From Clostridiales bacterium (GTDB lineage: Bacteria; Bacillota; Clostridia; Lachnospirales; Lachnospiraceae): a stretch of 64,000 nt of DNA. The stretch is from NCBI GenBank assembly GCA_012839295.1, contig DUNO01000041.1:62001-126000 (forward strand), read 5' to 3'. The notes under the pieces are model-generated. The model saw only the letters and a list, made by a program, of their open reading frames with translations. It was not told the DNA's origin and searched no databases. Made by a program: the position numbers and the translations under genes. This document shows positions 37,044 to 45,974 of this stretch, piece by piece. How positions within the stretch are numbered: the stretch's first letter is position 1; the number at the start of each line of letters is the position of its first letter.

Positions 37044-38480
37044 ATGTTGATGGAAAATAACAGCTATGATCCAGATGAATTGCACGAAGAATGTGGCGTG
37101 TTTGGAGTATACGACCTGGATGGAAATGATGTCGTATCAACAATATACTACGGTTTATTTGCGCTGCAGCACAGGGGGCAGGAAAGCTGCGGTATTGCAG
37201 TCAGTGATACGGGGGGGCCAAAGGGCAAGGTGAAGGCCTGTAAGGGCATGGGCCTGGTAAGTGAAGTATTTACCCCGGAGCAGCTGGAAACCCTGAACGG
37301 AAACATTGGTGTTGGACATGTCCGTTATTCGACGGCAGGAGAAAGCAGTATCAATAATACACAGCCCCTGGTATTAAATTATGTAAAGGGCACCCTCGCC
37401 CTTGCCCATAACGGAAATCTGGTTAATACGCCGATGCTGCGCCGTGAGTTGGAATATACGGGAGCTATTTTCCAGACCACTATCGATTCAGAGGTAATTG
37501 CATACCATATTGCGAGGGAGCGTCTGAACAGCGCTTCCGTGGAAGAGGCCGTGGCAAGGGCAATGAAGAAAATGAGCGGCGCCTACTCCCTGGTAATTAT
37601 GAGCCCCAGGAAGCTGATCGGAGCCAGGGATCCCCTTGGTTTCCATCCCCTGGTTATAGGAAAAAGAGGCAATGCTTATATTATCGCTTCTGAAACAGCG
37701 GCTCTTAGTGCGGCGGATGCTGAATTTGTCCGGGATGTGCTGCCGGGAGAGGTGGTAATGATCGACGGGGATGGCATCCATTCCGATACCTCCCTCTGCG
37801 GATCCAGGACGGCAAAATGCATTTTTGAATATATTTATTTTGCCAGGCCGGATACCCGCTTTGACGGTACCAGTGTCTACGGCGCAAGGATTATGGCCGG
37901 AAGGATCCTGGCACAGAGTAATCCGGTTGAAGCAGATGTTGTAGTCGGTGTTCCGGATTCCGGCAATGCGGCTGCCCTGGGTTATGCCTTGGAGTCCCAG
38001 ATCCCCTTTGGGATGGCCTTTGTGAAAAACAGCTATGTGGGCAGGACCTTCATTAAACCCAAGCAGTCCATGCGTGTCTCCAGCGTCCGGATCAAATTAA
38101 ACGTTCTTCCTGAGGTGGTGGCAGGAAAACGTGTAGTCATGATTGACGATTCCATTGTCAGGGGGACAACCAGTGCAAAGATCGTCAAGATGCTAAAGAA
38201 AGCAGGAGCTACGGAGGTTCATGTAAGGATCAGCTCCCCTCCATTCTTGTATCCCTGCTATTTTGGGACAGACGTCCCGAACGGTGACCAATTGATTGCC
38301 CATAACCATACTGTTGAAGAAATCAGGGAAAAGCTGGGTGCTGATTCCCTGGCCTATCTTGAGGTTGAGCGGTTGAGCGATATGATTGGAGGGGACAAGG
38401 GGTATTGTGATGCCTGCTTTACGGGTAAATATCCAATTGAGCCGCCGGAGGAGGACATCCGTGGGGAATATGAGCTATGA
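37044..38480 (+). CDS. purF: Amidophosphoribosyltransferase
   Basis: 478 aa. Transfers glutamine amide nitrogen to PRPP, the first committed step of purine synthesis. A 16-residue propeptide precedes the catalytic Cys17 (EECGVFGVYD). The Ntn-hydrolase domain is followed by a phosphoribosyltransferase domain with VVMIDDSIVRGTT. Four cysteines (in TAKCIFEYI, LYPCYFG and YCDAC) match the oxygen-sensitive 4Fe-4S type of the Bacillus enzyme. AGGAGG lies ten bases before the chosen ATG. Its stop codon lies inside a repeated hairpin element. Confidence 0.96.
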   Translation: MLMENNSYDPDELHEECGVFGVYDLDGNDVVSTIYYGLFALQHRGQESCGIAVSDTGGPKGKVKACKGMGLVSEVFTPEQLETLNGNIGVGHVRYSTAGESSINNTQPLVLNYVKGTLALAHNGNLVNTPMLRRELEYTGAIFQTTIDSEVIAYHIARERLNSASVEEAVARAMKKMSGAYSLVIMSPRKLIGARDPLGFHPLVIGKRGNAYIIASETAALSAADAEFVRDVLPGEVVMIDGDGIHSDTSLCGSRTAKCIFEYIYFARPDTRFDGTSVYGARIMAGRILAQSNPVEADVVVGVPDSGNAAALGYALESQIPFGMAFVKNSYVGRTFIKPKQSMRVSSVRIKLNVLPEVVAGKRVVMIDDSIVRGTTSAKIVKMLKKAGATEVHVRISSPPFLYPCYFGTDVPNGDQLIAHNHTVEEIREKLGADSLAYLEVERLSDMIGGDKGYCDACFTGKYPIEPPEEDIRGEYEL

Positions 38481-38524
38481 GAAGTTGTATTTTAACTTCC
38501 CATAAAAGGCGTTGCTTTTGCGTC
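38477..38524 (+). repeat. Purine-gene hairpin element, copy B (purF-purB)
   Basis: ATGAGAAGTT (38477-38486) pairs with AACTTCCCAT (38494-38503, one mismatch), then GGCG (38508-38511) with CGTC (38521-38524), then conserved GTGCA. A further hairpin GTGCCC/GGGCGCAC follows at about 38534. The first arm overlaps the purF stop codon. Two-hairpin layout and spacing match copy C. Confidence 0.7.
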
Positions 38525-38657
38525 GTGCAAAATGTGCCCCAGGGCGCACCGATTGCAGGAAGAAGGGTCTACTTCTTAATGAGCGATAAGGGATGAATCA
38601 ACTTTTAAAAGAATAGGTTACTGGAAAAAGAATTGATGACTAAGAGAAGCTGCCGGA

Positions 38658-38716
38658 AGAATAAGTTGATGGTAGAATAAGTTGATAGCAGACTAAGCTG
38701 ATGGTAGAATAGATGG
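38658..38716 (+). repeat. 16-bp tandem repeat upstream of purB
   Basis: Units AGAATAAGTTGATGGT (38658), AGAATAAGTTGATAGC (38674), AGACTAAGCTGATGGT (38690) and a partial AGAATAGATGG (38706). It occupies the middle of the 312-base purF-purB gap; the rest of the gap holds copy B of the hairpin element and no clear promoter. Confidence 0.8.
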
Positions 38717-38792
38717 AGAGAAAAATGATACAATAGAAGAATAATGCAATAGCAAGTAGTGCGATATTCGAGAGAAGAAAGAGGTATGCGGG

Positions 38793-40226
38793 ATGAGCAA
38801 CGATAAATATATGAGCCCTTTATCCGAGCGTTATGCAAGTAAGGAAATGCAATATATTTTTTCGCCGGATATGAAATTCAGGACCTGGAGGAAGCTATGG
38901 GTTGCCCTTGCAGAGACGGAGCGGGAGCTTGGGTTAAATATTACAAAGGAGCAGATAGAGGAATTAAGGGCATTCCAGGAGGATATCAACTATGATGTCG
39001 CTAAGGAGCGGGAAGCCTTGGTGCGCCATGATGTTATGGCTCATGTCTATGCCTATGGGGAGCAATGTCCTAAGGCTAAGGGGATTATCCATCTGGGCGC
39101 AACCTCCTGCTACGTTGGGGATAATACGGATCTTATTGTTATGACCGAAGCATTAAGGCTGGTGAAGAAGAAGCTGGTAAACGTTATGGCGGAGCTTTCC
39201 AAGTTCGCCATGGAATACTGCGGGCTTCCAACCCTTGCCTTCACTCATTTCCAACCGGCACAGCCAACCACTGTTGGTAAAAGGGCGGCTCTGTGGCTGA
39301 TGGAATTAAAGCTGGATTATGATGATTTAAATTATTTGATTGACAGCATGCAGCTTCTGGGCTCCAAGGGTACTACGGGGACGCAGGCCAGCTTCCTTGA
39401 ATTATTTGACGGGGATCACGATAGGATTAAAAAGCTTGACCAGAGGATTGCGGAGAAGATGGGCTTTACAGGCTGCTATCCGGTTTCCGGCCAGACCTAT
39501 TCCAGGAAGATTGATTTAAGGGTGTTGAATGTGCTTTCCGGCATTGCGGCCAGCGCCCATAAATTCTCCAATGATATCCGCCTGCTGCAGCATTTAAAGG
39601 AGATCGAAGAGCCCTTTGAGAAAAACCAGATTGGCTCATCCGCCATGGCATATAAGAGAAACCCCATGAGGAGTGAAAGAATTGCTTCCCTGGCTAACTA
39701 TGTAATGATTGATGCGCTGAATCCGGCGATCACAACTTCAACACAGTGGTTTGAGAGAACCCTGGATGATTCCGCAAATAAGCGTATCAGCATCCCGGAG
39801 GCGTTTCTCGCTGTTGACGGCATCCTGGATCTGTATATGAACGTGGTGGACGGCCTTGTAGTGTACCCGAAGGTCATCGAAAGGCGCCTGATGCAGGAGC
39901 TTCCTTTCATGGCAACGGAGAATATCATGATGGATGCGGTGAAAGCCGGTGGCGACAGGCAGGAATTACATGAGAAGATACGTACCCTTTCCATGGAAGC
40001 AGGCAGGAATGTGAAGGAAAGGGGGCTGGAAAATAACCTGCTCGAACTAATTGCGGCAGACCCAGCCTTTAACATGACCCTGGACGAACTGAAGAAATCC
40101 ATGGAGCCCTCCAGATATACGGGCCGTGCCAAGGAACAGACGGAGGAGTTCCTCCGGGATGTAATCCAGCCTATCCTAGATGAGAATAAGGAGCTGTTGG
40201 GCTTAAAGGCAGATATTAAAGTGTGA
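38793..40226 (+). CDS. purB: Adenylosuccinate lyase
   Basis: 477 aa, the length of the longer (eukaryote-like) PurB group found in Clostridia. Splits SAICAR and adenylosuccinate to release fumarate, serving both IMP and AMP synthesis. The signature loop is SSAMAYKRNPMRSERI with the catalytic Ser, and the base region is GATSCYVGDNTD. The ATG at 38793 follows an AAAGAGGTATGC-like site. Upstream repeats separate it from purF, so independent expression is possible. Confidence 0.95.
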   Translation: MSNDKYMSPLSERYASKEMQYIFSPDMKFRTWRKLWVALAETERELGLNITKEQIEELRAFQEDINYDVAKEREALVRHDVMAHVYAYGEQCPKAKGIIHLGATSCYVGDNTDLIVMTEALRLVKKKLVNVMAELSKFAMEYCGLPTLAFTHFQPAQPTTVGKRAALWLMELKLDYDDLNYLIDSMQLLGSKGTTGTQASFLELFDGDHDRIKKLDQRIAEKMGFTGCYPVSGQTYSRKIDLRVLNVLSGIAASAHKFSNDIRLLQHLKEIEEPFEKNQIGSSAMAYKRNPMRSERIASLANYVMIDALNPAITTSTQWFERTLDDSANKRISIPEAFLAVDGILDLYMNVVDGLVVYPKVIERRLMQELPFMATENIMMDAVKAGGDRQELHEKIRTLSMEAGRNVKERGLENNLLELIAADPAFNMTLDELKKSMEPSRYTGRAKEQTEEFLRDVIQPILDENKELLGLKADIKV

Positions 40227-40319
40227 TATTGGTTGATCTACCAAGCCCTACATGCTCTTTAATAGCCTGAAAGAATAGCTTTTTTTATCTCAACTATAGG
40301 ATATCTCGCTTAGAGTTAA

Positions 40320-40363
40320 GGGCTGCTATATCAATCGTGCCATATCGGTTAGTATAACAGCCC
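40320..40363 (-). terminator. Hairpin between purB and the HMA gene
   Basis: GGGCTGCTATA (40320-40330) pairs with TATAACAGCCC (40353-40363) with one mismatch and a long loop. It lies nine bases beyond the stop of the minus-strand HMA gene and may end both convergent transcripts. T tracts are poor. Confidence 0.45.
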
Positions 40364-40372
40364 ATGTTAAAG

Positions 40373-40588
40373 CTATTGCAGCGTTCCGGTCACCTTGCAT
40401 CCGGTTTGTTCAATACAATGCTTAATTTCCTTTGAATCGGCGGGAGGATTATAGTCAACCTCGACAGTGCTTCTTACCAGATCGATATTAACCTTGCTAA
40501 TCCCATCAAGATCTTCCAGTACATTTTTAATTTCTGTTTTCATAACATTATTGATCAGTCCATTCACGTTATAGTGCACTTTATTCAT
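40373..40588 (-). CDS. HMA-fold small protein lacking the metal-binding CxxC
   Basis: 71 aa with the beta-alpha-beta pattern of heavy-metal-associated domains (KTEIKNVLEDLDGISKVNID; STVEVDYNP; EIKHCIEQTGCKV). The position of the usual MTCxxC reads GLINNV, so both metal-binding Cys are missing; two other Cys occur near the C-terminus. AAAGGA lies upstream of the start. It probably no longer binds copper in the normal way. Similar degenerate HMA proteins occur in Clostridia, role unknown. Confidence 0.75.
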   Translation of the reverse strand: MNKVHYNVNGLINNVMKTEIKNVLEDLDGISKVNIDLVRSTVEVDYNPPADSKEIKHCIEQTGCKVTGTLQ

Positions 40589-40727
40589 GATTTTCTATTC
40601 CTTTCTTAGACGCAGTTTTGATTTAACTATGCGAAGCTTTCTGCAGGTTCATTACAATCACAGCAATAATATTGGCAAACTTAGTTTTTGACGAATTCCA
40701 TTTATTTATTACAAAATTTTTAATTCA

Positions 40728-40756
40728 TTGATATTCTTTCTGGGATAAGCTATAAT
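40728..40756 (+). promoter_or_regulatory. Promoter of the LysR-type gene
   Basis: TTGATA (40728-40733) and TATAAT (40751-40756), 17 bases apart, lie 42 bases before the LysR-type gene start. Confidence 0.7.
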
Positions 40757-40797
40757 GAAAATGTCTCAAAATAGTCCTTTCCATAAGGGGAAGTTAT

Positions 40798-41688
40798 ATG
40801 AATATCGATTTAGAATATTATAAAATATTTTATTTTGTCGCTAAGGCAGGAAGCTTTACTCAGGCGGGGGAAGAACTATGTATCTCACAGCCGGCAGTCA
40901 GCCAGGCAATAAAATTACTGGAAACCAACCTGGGAAGCAAATTATTTATACGTATTCCCAAGGGAGTAAAATTGACCCCCGAGGGAGAAGTGCTTTACAG
41001 CTATGTTAGGAGAGGCTATGAGTATCTCATGATGGGGGAAGAGAAATTCCAAAAGATGCTCGACCTTGAAAATGGTGAGATACGGATCGGGGCTAGTGAT
41101 ATGACGCTTCAGTTTTATCTGCTGCCCTATCTGGAGCGATTTCATGAGAATTTTCCCAAAATTAAAATCATTGTAACCAATGCGCCAACTCCGGATACCC
41201 TGGATTATCTTTATAGCGGAAAGATAGATTTTGGCGTCGTGAGCGAACCCCTTGATGCAAAGCCGGATATTACATCCATACCGGTAAAGGAAATTCAGGA
41301 TATCTTTGTGGCAGGAAGCCGGTTTAACCACCTAAGGGGAAGGCTGCTGCAATACAGGGAATTGGAGGAGCTTCCAATTGTTTGCTTAGAGAAGAACACA
41401 AGCTCCCGGAGGTACATTGATACATTTTTGGAAGGGAACCAGGTGGTCCTAAAGCCTGAGTTTGAGCTTGCAATGAGCGATATTATTGTTAAATTTGCGA
41501 GCCGCAACCTGGGGGTCGGATGTGTCGTGGAGGAATTTGCACGGGATGCAATGGCCGATGGGAGCCTGTTTGAACTGCAATTTGAGGAGAGAATTCCAAA
41601 GAGAAGCTTCTGCATTATTATAAGCAGGAATAATCCAATTTCCAAGGCGGCAAAGGAATTGCTGGATATGATGGAAATTGATCGGTGA
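40798..41688 (+). CDS. LysR family transcriptional regulator
   Basis: 296 aa. N-terminal helix-turn-helix [20 protein letters not shown] followed by [20 protein letters not shown], then the two-lobed effector-binding domain ([20 protein letters not shown]). It resembles the CysL/CbbR-like group. The ligand is unknown. It has its own promoter. dUTPase begins 19 bases after its stop, so the two may be co-transcribed, an odd pairing without known logic. Confidence 0.9.
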   Translation: MNIDLEYYKIFYFVAKAGSFTQAGEELCISQPAVSQAIKLLETNLGSKLFIRIPKGVKLTPEGEVLYSYVRRGYEYLMMGEEKFQKMLDLENGEIRIGASDMTLQFYLLPYLERFHENFPKIKIIVTNAPTPDTLDYLYSGKIDFGVVSEPLDAKPDITSIPVKEIQDIFVAGSRFNHLRGRLLQYRELEELPIVCLEKNTSSRRYIDTFLEGNQVVLKPEFELAMSDIIVKFASRNLGVGCVVEEFARDAMADGSLFELQFEERIPKRSFCIIISRNNPISKAAKELLDMMEIDR

Positions 41689-41707
41689 TCAGAGAAAAGG
41701 AGTCCAT

Positions 41708-42142
41708 ATGAAAAACATCAGAATAAAATATATTAGTAACCAAATAGAAAAATTGCAATTTATTGACGGTAAATCAGACTGGATTGACCTTCGGGCAGCA
41801 GAAAGGGTGGTAATGAAGGCCGGTGAATTTAAGCTGATCCCCCTTGGCATTGCCATGGAATTGCCCGCCGGATATGAAGCCCATGTGGTACCGAGGAGCA
41901 GTACCTTTAAGAACTTCGGCATCATCCAGACAAATTCCATGGGTATCATTGATGAGACCTACTGCGGTGATGGGGACCAATGGTTCTTCCCAGCGCTGGC
42001 AATGCGGGATACTGAGATTAATGTAAATGACAGGATCTGCCAGTTCAGGATTATGGAGCACCAGCCGAAGTTCGAATTTGCTGAAGTGGACAGTCTGGGG
42101 AATGCAGACCGTGGCGGGCATGGCAGCACAGGTAAGAACTAA
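41708..42142 (+). CDS. dut: dUTPase-fold nucleotidohydrolase
   Basis: 144 aa. Hydrolyses dUTP to dUMP, keeping uracil out of DNA. Trimeric-fold motifs are in order: [18 protein letters not shown] (motifs 1-2), [14 protein letters not shown] (motif 3), [10 protein letters not shown] (motif 4) and RGGHGSTG (motif 5, variant of RGxGGFGST). The start at 41708 follows AAAAGGAG. The motif 5 change, lacking the usual Phe that stacks on uracil, makes the related dCTP deaminase or another dNTP substrate worth considering. Confidence 0.88.
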   Translation: MKNIRIKYISNQIEKLQFIDGKSDWIDLRAAERVVMKAGEFKLIPLGIAMELPAGYEAHVVPRSSTFKNFGIIQTNSMGIIDETYCGDGDQWFFPALAMRDTEINVNDRICQFRIMEHQPKFEFAEVDSLGNADRGGHGSTGKN

Positions 42143-42201
42143 AACAGGAAAACCAGTTCAGAGAAGTATATAGCCGGGGATGGATTGTGGATTGATATAA
42201 G

Positions 42202-42275
42202 TGCCTGAGTAACGGGCAAATGCCTGGATAACAGACAAAGCCTAAGCAATGGGCAAATACCTGGTAACAGGCATA
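42202..42275 (+). repeat. Imperfect 18-19-bp tandem repeat after dut
   Basis: Four units begin TGCCTGAGTAACGGGCAAA (42202), TGCCTGGATAACAGACAAA (42221), GCCTAAGCAATGGGCAAA (42240) and TACCTGGTAACAGGCATA (42258). The last ends at the ribosome site of the next gene. Confidence 0.8.
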
Positions 42276-42285
42276 TGGAGGTTTT

Positions 42286-42981
42286 ATGGCAGGCGTAATT
42301 ACACATATGGTTATTGCGAAGGAAATGCTTAAACTCCTTCCAGAGGGAACCATTCAAAATTTAGATTTGTTTTATCTGGGGACTTTGGCTCCGGATGCAG
42401 TACATGCCAGGATCGGATATGAAAGGGCGCATAAAAAGCATACACATTTTCGTGACGGTATACCGGATTCGGACTTTGAACTGCCGGAGAATTATGCCCT
42501 TTACCGGAAAAGACTGAGGGACTTCATCAGCTGCAACCGGGAAAGGACGGACGGGCTGCTGGATCTTTACCGCGGCTATGTGGTCCATATATTAACGGAT
42601 GAATTATTTGTATTATCCATCCGCAAGGAATTTTGCAAAAGGATGGAATGCCTGGAGATCGGACAGGAGGATCGGCGCTTTTTTGAAGCCATCGTTACGG
42701 ATCAGAACCGGAATGATTTATTGCTGGTCTATGGTTACGAGGACATGGAAGAGCTTAGAAAACATATGGAGGAAGCGGCAATTTATCCGGTGGAAGGCAT
42801 GGTTAGCGAACAGGAATTAGAGGATAGCAGGGTCTGGCTGATTGACCATCATTTTATTAAAAAGCATGAACTGTTGCAGCCGGCCTATATCACCTATGAC
42901 AGAACCTTGGATTTTATATATTCTGCGGCAGAACGGATTGTTAACATGATGTCTGGAGAGGAAGACCTGCCAAAGATGTGA
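42286..42981 (+). CDS. Zinc-dependent phospholipase C-like protein
   Basis: 231 aa. The pattern ITHMVIAKEML, LGTLAPDAVHAR, HKKHTHFRD and GYVVHILTDELF places Asp and His residues as in the zinc-dependent phospholipase C/S1-P1 nuclease fold (PF00882). It has no signal peptide, so it is likely cytosolic and its substrate may not be a phospholipid. Such proteins are common and uncharacterised in Clostridia. GGAGGTTTT precedes the start. Confidence 0.8.
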   Translation: MAGVITHMVIAKEMLKLLPEGTIQNLDLFYLGTLAPDAVHARIGYERAHKKHTHFRDGIPDSDFELPENYALYRKRLRDFISCNRERTDGLLDLYRGYVVHILTDELFVLSIRKEFCKRMECLEIGQEDRRFFEAIVTDQNRNDLLLVYGYEDMEELRKHMEEAAIYPVEGMVSEQELEDSRVWLIDHHFIKKHELLQPAYITYDRTLDFIYSAAERIVNMMSGEEDLPKM

Positions 42982-43027
42982 TGCTATATAAACAAATTGA
43001 TATGTCTATGAAAATCTATAATATAAG

Positions 43028-43117
43028 TTATGAGAAGTTGTATTTAACTTCTCATAAAAGGCGCTGAATTTACGCCGTGCATCTCGATTATCGGAACATG
43101 TACCTGGTTCCGATAAT
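43028..43117 (+). repeat. Purine-gene hairpin element, copy C (upstream of purA), plus third hairpin
   Basis: TTATGAGAAGTT (43028-43039) pairs perfectly with AACTTCTCATAA (43046-43057). GGCG (43060-43063) pairs with CGCC (43073-43076), followed by GTGCA. A third hairpin ATTATCGGAAC/GTTCCGATAAT spans 43087-43117. A possible weak promoter TTGATA-16-TATGTT lies near 43180. The remainder of the 282-base gap shows nothing else. Confidence 0.7.
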
Positions 43118-43263
43118 ATAAGGTTATGTTATGCATAATTAAAATTGATTTTACTTAAACCATGGGACAGTTTATACTTGATAAGTAATTGGGTTAAAAT
43201 ATGTTAAGAGGACAGACTGGTGATATACTGGTTTCATCTTATTGATTCAAGGAGGAATTCAAC

Positions 43264-44538
43264 ATGGTTAAGGCAATTGTTGGCGCCAATTGGGGCGATG
43301 AAGGAAAAGGAAAGATAACGGACATGCTGGGGCAGGAGGCGGATATTATTGTAAGATATCAGGGCGGCAGCAACGCAGGTCATACGATAATTAATGAATA
43401 CGGAAAATTCGCCCTGCATCTGCTTCCCTCCGGTGTTTTTTATAAGCATACTACAAGCATTATCGGTAACGGTGTTGCATTGAATATTCCATATCTGGTG
43501 AAGGAGATTAACTCCATCGTAGACAGGGGTGTTCCAAAGCCAAAGGTATTAGTTTCTGACCGGGCACAGATTATGATGCCATACCATATTTTGTTTGACC
43601 AATATGAAGAAGAGAGACTGGGAGGCAAATCCTTTGGTTCTACCAAATCAGGAATTGCACCCTTTTATTCTGATAAATATGCAAAAATCGGATTTCAGGT
43701 TTCTGAATTATTTGATGACGAGGTTTTAAAGGATAAGATGGCCAGGGTGTGTGAGGTAAAGAATGTTATATTAGAGCATCTCTACCACAAGCCGGCAATT
43801 GACCAGGAGGAATTATACCATACCCTGATAGAATACAGGGATATGGTCCGACCCTATGTTTGTGATGTATCGGCTTTCCTTCATGAAGCGATCAAGGAGG
43901 GAAAGAATATCCTGTTGGAGGGACAGCTTGGTGCCCTGAAGGATCCAGACTTTGGGATCTATCCCATGGTTACCTCATCCTCTACGCTGGCGGCCTATGG
44001 GGCGATCGGTGCAGGTATCCCGCCCTATGAGATTAAGTCCGTTGTAACAGTGGTAAAGGCTTATTCCAGTGCCGTGGGCGCGGGCGAATTTGTAAGTGAG
44101 ATTTTTGGTGATGAGGCGGATGAGCTTAGGAAACGTGGCGGTGACGGCGGCGAATATGGAGCCACTACAGGCCGCCCCAGAAGGATGGGATGGTTCGACG
44201 CAGTAGCCTCCCGGTATGGATGCAGAATGCAGGGAGCGACGGAGGTGGCATTTACCGTGCTGGACGTGCTGGGTTATCTGGATGTATTGCCGGTATGCGT
44301 GGGCTATGAAATAGACGGCGTGGTTACAAAGGACTTCCCGACGACTGTGAAGCTTGCAAAGGCAAAGCCGGTATATGAGTATTTACCGGGCTGGAAGCAG
44401 GAGATCAGGGATGTCAAAGCCTATGAGGAATTACCTGAGAACTGCAGAAAATATATTGAATTTATTGAAAAAGAGCTTGAGGTACCCATTACCCTGATTT
44501 CAAATGGTCCGGGAAGGAATGACATTATCCGGAAGTAG
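43264..44538 (+). CDS. purA: Adenylosuccinate synthetase
   Basis: 424 aa. Converts IMP and aspartate to adenylosuccinate with GTP. The P-loop region VGANWGDEGKGKI, IVRYQGGSNAGHT and GATTGRPRRMGWFD are diagnostic. AAGGAGG precedes the start. A strong terminator follows, so it is probably monocistronic. With purC, purF and purB it forms a loosely clustered purine set sharing a hairpin element. Confidence 0.96.
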   Translation: MVKAIVGANWGDEGKGKITDMLGQEADIIVRYQGGSNAGHTIINEYGKFALHLLPSGVFYKHTTSIIGNGVALNIPYLVKEINSIVDRGVPKPKVLVSDRAQIMMPYHILFDQYEEERLGGKSFGSTKSGIAPFYSDKYAKIGFQVSELFDDEVLKDKMARVCEVKNVILEHLYHKPAIDQEELYHTLIEYRDMVRPYVCDVSAFLHEAIKEGKNILLEGQLGALKDPDFGIYPMVTSSSTLAAYGAIGAGIPPYEIKSVVTVVKAYSSAVGAGEFVSEIFGDEADELRKRGGDGGEYGATTGRPRRMGWFDAVASRYGCRMQGATEVAFTVLDVLGYLDVLPVCVGYEIDGVVTKDFPTTVKLAKAKPVYEYLPGWKQEIRDVKAYEELPENCRKYIEFIEKELEVPITLISNGPGRNDIIRK

Positions 44539-44628
44539 AATCGATATAATAAAATGGGAATAATGAAACAGGAAAACTAAATAGAAAAGGTAACAAAAAA
44601 GACATAGAAGAAATAGTGGAAAATAATA

Positions 44629-44679
44629 AAAACACTCCTTAAATCGGGTTGTTATTAAACCGTTTAAGGAGTGTTTTTT
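44629..44679. terminator. Bidirectional terminator after purA
   Basis: AAAACACTCCTTAAA (44629-44643) pairs perfectly with TTTAAGGAGTGTTTT (44663-44677), ending TTTTTTC; the A run on the left gives a T run on the other strand for the convergent gene. Confidence 0.9.
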
Positions 44680-44756
44680 CTCGATTATATCAGATGGGGA
44701 ATCATCATGGAATTGTCATGTTATAATTCTGTCCCTGGTTTTTTATATCAACTATA

Positions 44757-45719
44757 TCAGCCGGAGATTTTGCGCATGAAAGGCTTGATACTCGCATTTT
44801 CGCCCTGGTCAAAGGATGTCTTCTCCACGGAAAGGGAAGCTTCTTCAGGGGCATGCCCTTCCTTTTTCTTGAGATGAGCACCGGATTCTTCGAGAAATCT
44901 GTTCATGATCTCATTCATGCGGGTGGAGAGCTTATCAATGCTCATGCTGTAATCAACCATCCCGTTGTATTTATCTTCCATATTTGAGAGGCTTACACGG
45001 AAGTCGGAGGCCTTAGCCAGGAATTCACGGATCATCTGGTTATATTCTGACTGGCGCTGTTCAATGGCAGCCCGCATCTTCACACTGTTTTCATTGACGA
45101 ATTGGTAATATTCCTTCATCTGCTCCTGCATATATTCCATAACCACGTTACGCAGCCTGGACATCTCATAATAAGCCAGGAAGGATATTCCGGAGGCCTG
45201 ATGTGAGTCGGAGTTTTCCAATTCAGCGGTTACAGCGGTCAATTCCTCCATTCTGCTGTTCAGGGTCTGTTCCAGGGCTCTATATTGCTGTTCGGCTTCC
45301 AGTCGGGAACGAAGGGATTCCAAAGGGGAGGTATCTTCATTATAGTCTTGTCCGGCCAGCTCTGCAAGCTGGTGCTGGAGTTCGGAAAGCTGTTGGCTCA
45401 AGCTCTCGTTTTGCTGGTGTAAATATTCATTTTGGGATCTTAGCTCGTGATTTTGTTCATTTAAAACCCCGGTTTCCTCTGTAAGAGAGGTGATTTGGGA
45501 TATAAATTCATTCTTCTCCTCCTGGAGCTGTCTGATCGTCTCTTCGCGGCTTTTTAAATCCTCCTCTAGAAGATTAGCCTTGGCACTCCCCGTCTCATTA
45601 TTCTTGAGCTGCGTTTTAAGAGAAGTAATTGTCGTGTTCAGGCTTTCGTTTTCCTCACGAAGTGTGTCCACCATTACATCCACTTCGGCAATGTTATAAC
45701 CTAAAAGGCTCTTTTTCAT
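44757..45719 (-). CDS. DivIVA-like coiled-coil protein
   Basis: 320 aa. The N-terminus KKSLLGYNIAEVDVMVDTL resembles the lipid-binding start of DivIVA/GpsB proteins. A long heptad-rich coiled coil (about residues 18-165) with repeated LxxQNxxL patterns follows, then a second helical region (MSRLRNVVMEYMQEQMKEYY) and a basic tail. Such proteins mark curved membranes at poles or septa. A G-rich ribosome site lies ten bases upstream. It is divergent from the polysaccharide locus; a role in placing that machinery would be speculation. Confidence 0.7.
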   Translation of the reverse strand: MKKSLLGYNIAEVDVMVDTLREENESLNTTITSLKTQLKNNETGSAKANLLEEDLKSREETIRQLQEEKNEFISQITSLTEETGVLNEQNHELRSQNEYLHQQNESLSQQLSELQHQLAELAGQDYNEDTSPLESLRSRLEAEQQYRALEQTLNSRMEELTAVTAELENSDSHQASGISFLAYYEMSRLRNVVMEYMQEQMKEYYQFVNENSVKMRAAIEQRQSEYNQMIREFLAKASDFRVSLSNMEDKYNGMVDYSMSIDKLSTRMNEIMNRFLEESGAHLKKKEGHAPEEASLSVEKTSFDQGENASIKPFMRKISG

Positions 45720-45923
45720 AACGCATATCCCCCCACTACTTTATAATATATTTGGTATGGCCTGCAGTGACAGTGTTCCTGTTTTTCATCTTAGACTATG
45801 GGACATTATTTGTCAACCATAGACAGGAAAACCCAAAATATACATTGGGAAGATTATGCTTGAAGCGGGATATGCTTTATATTGGAATAAAATTCAAAGC
45901 ATTGTGAAAGGATAGAATGAGAC

Positions 45924-45952
45924 AACAATTCTTCTAAAAAAGAGGAATTGTT
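45924..45952 (+). promoter_or_regulatory. Leader hairpin before the PelD-like gene
   Basis: AACAATTCTTCT and AGAGGAATTGTT form a 12-bp stem (one G-U) around an AAAAA loop, 22 bases before the start codon. No T tract follows. An exposed A-rich loop in a stable stem is a typical target for an RNA-binding regulator, but this is inference. No convincing promoter was found in the rest of the 255-base gap. Confidence 0.5.
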
Positions 45953-45974
45953 ACATGGGAGTGAAAATATTATT

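Noticed and set aside
40340-40352. ATCGGTTAGT near the HMA gene as another element copy
   Set aside because: An extra base and no flanking ATCCGACA; lies in a terminator loop.
43087-43117. PurR box pair upstream of purA
   Set aside because: The arms read CGGAAC/GTTCCG, not the CCGAAC-type PurBox, and form a hairpin instead.
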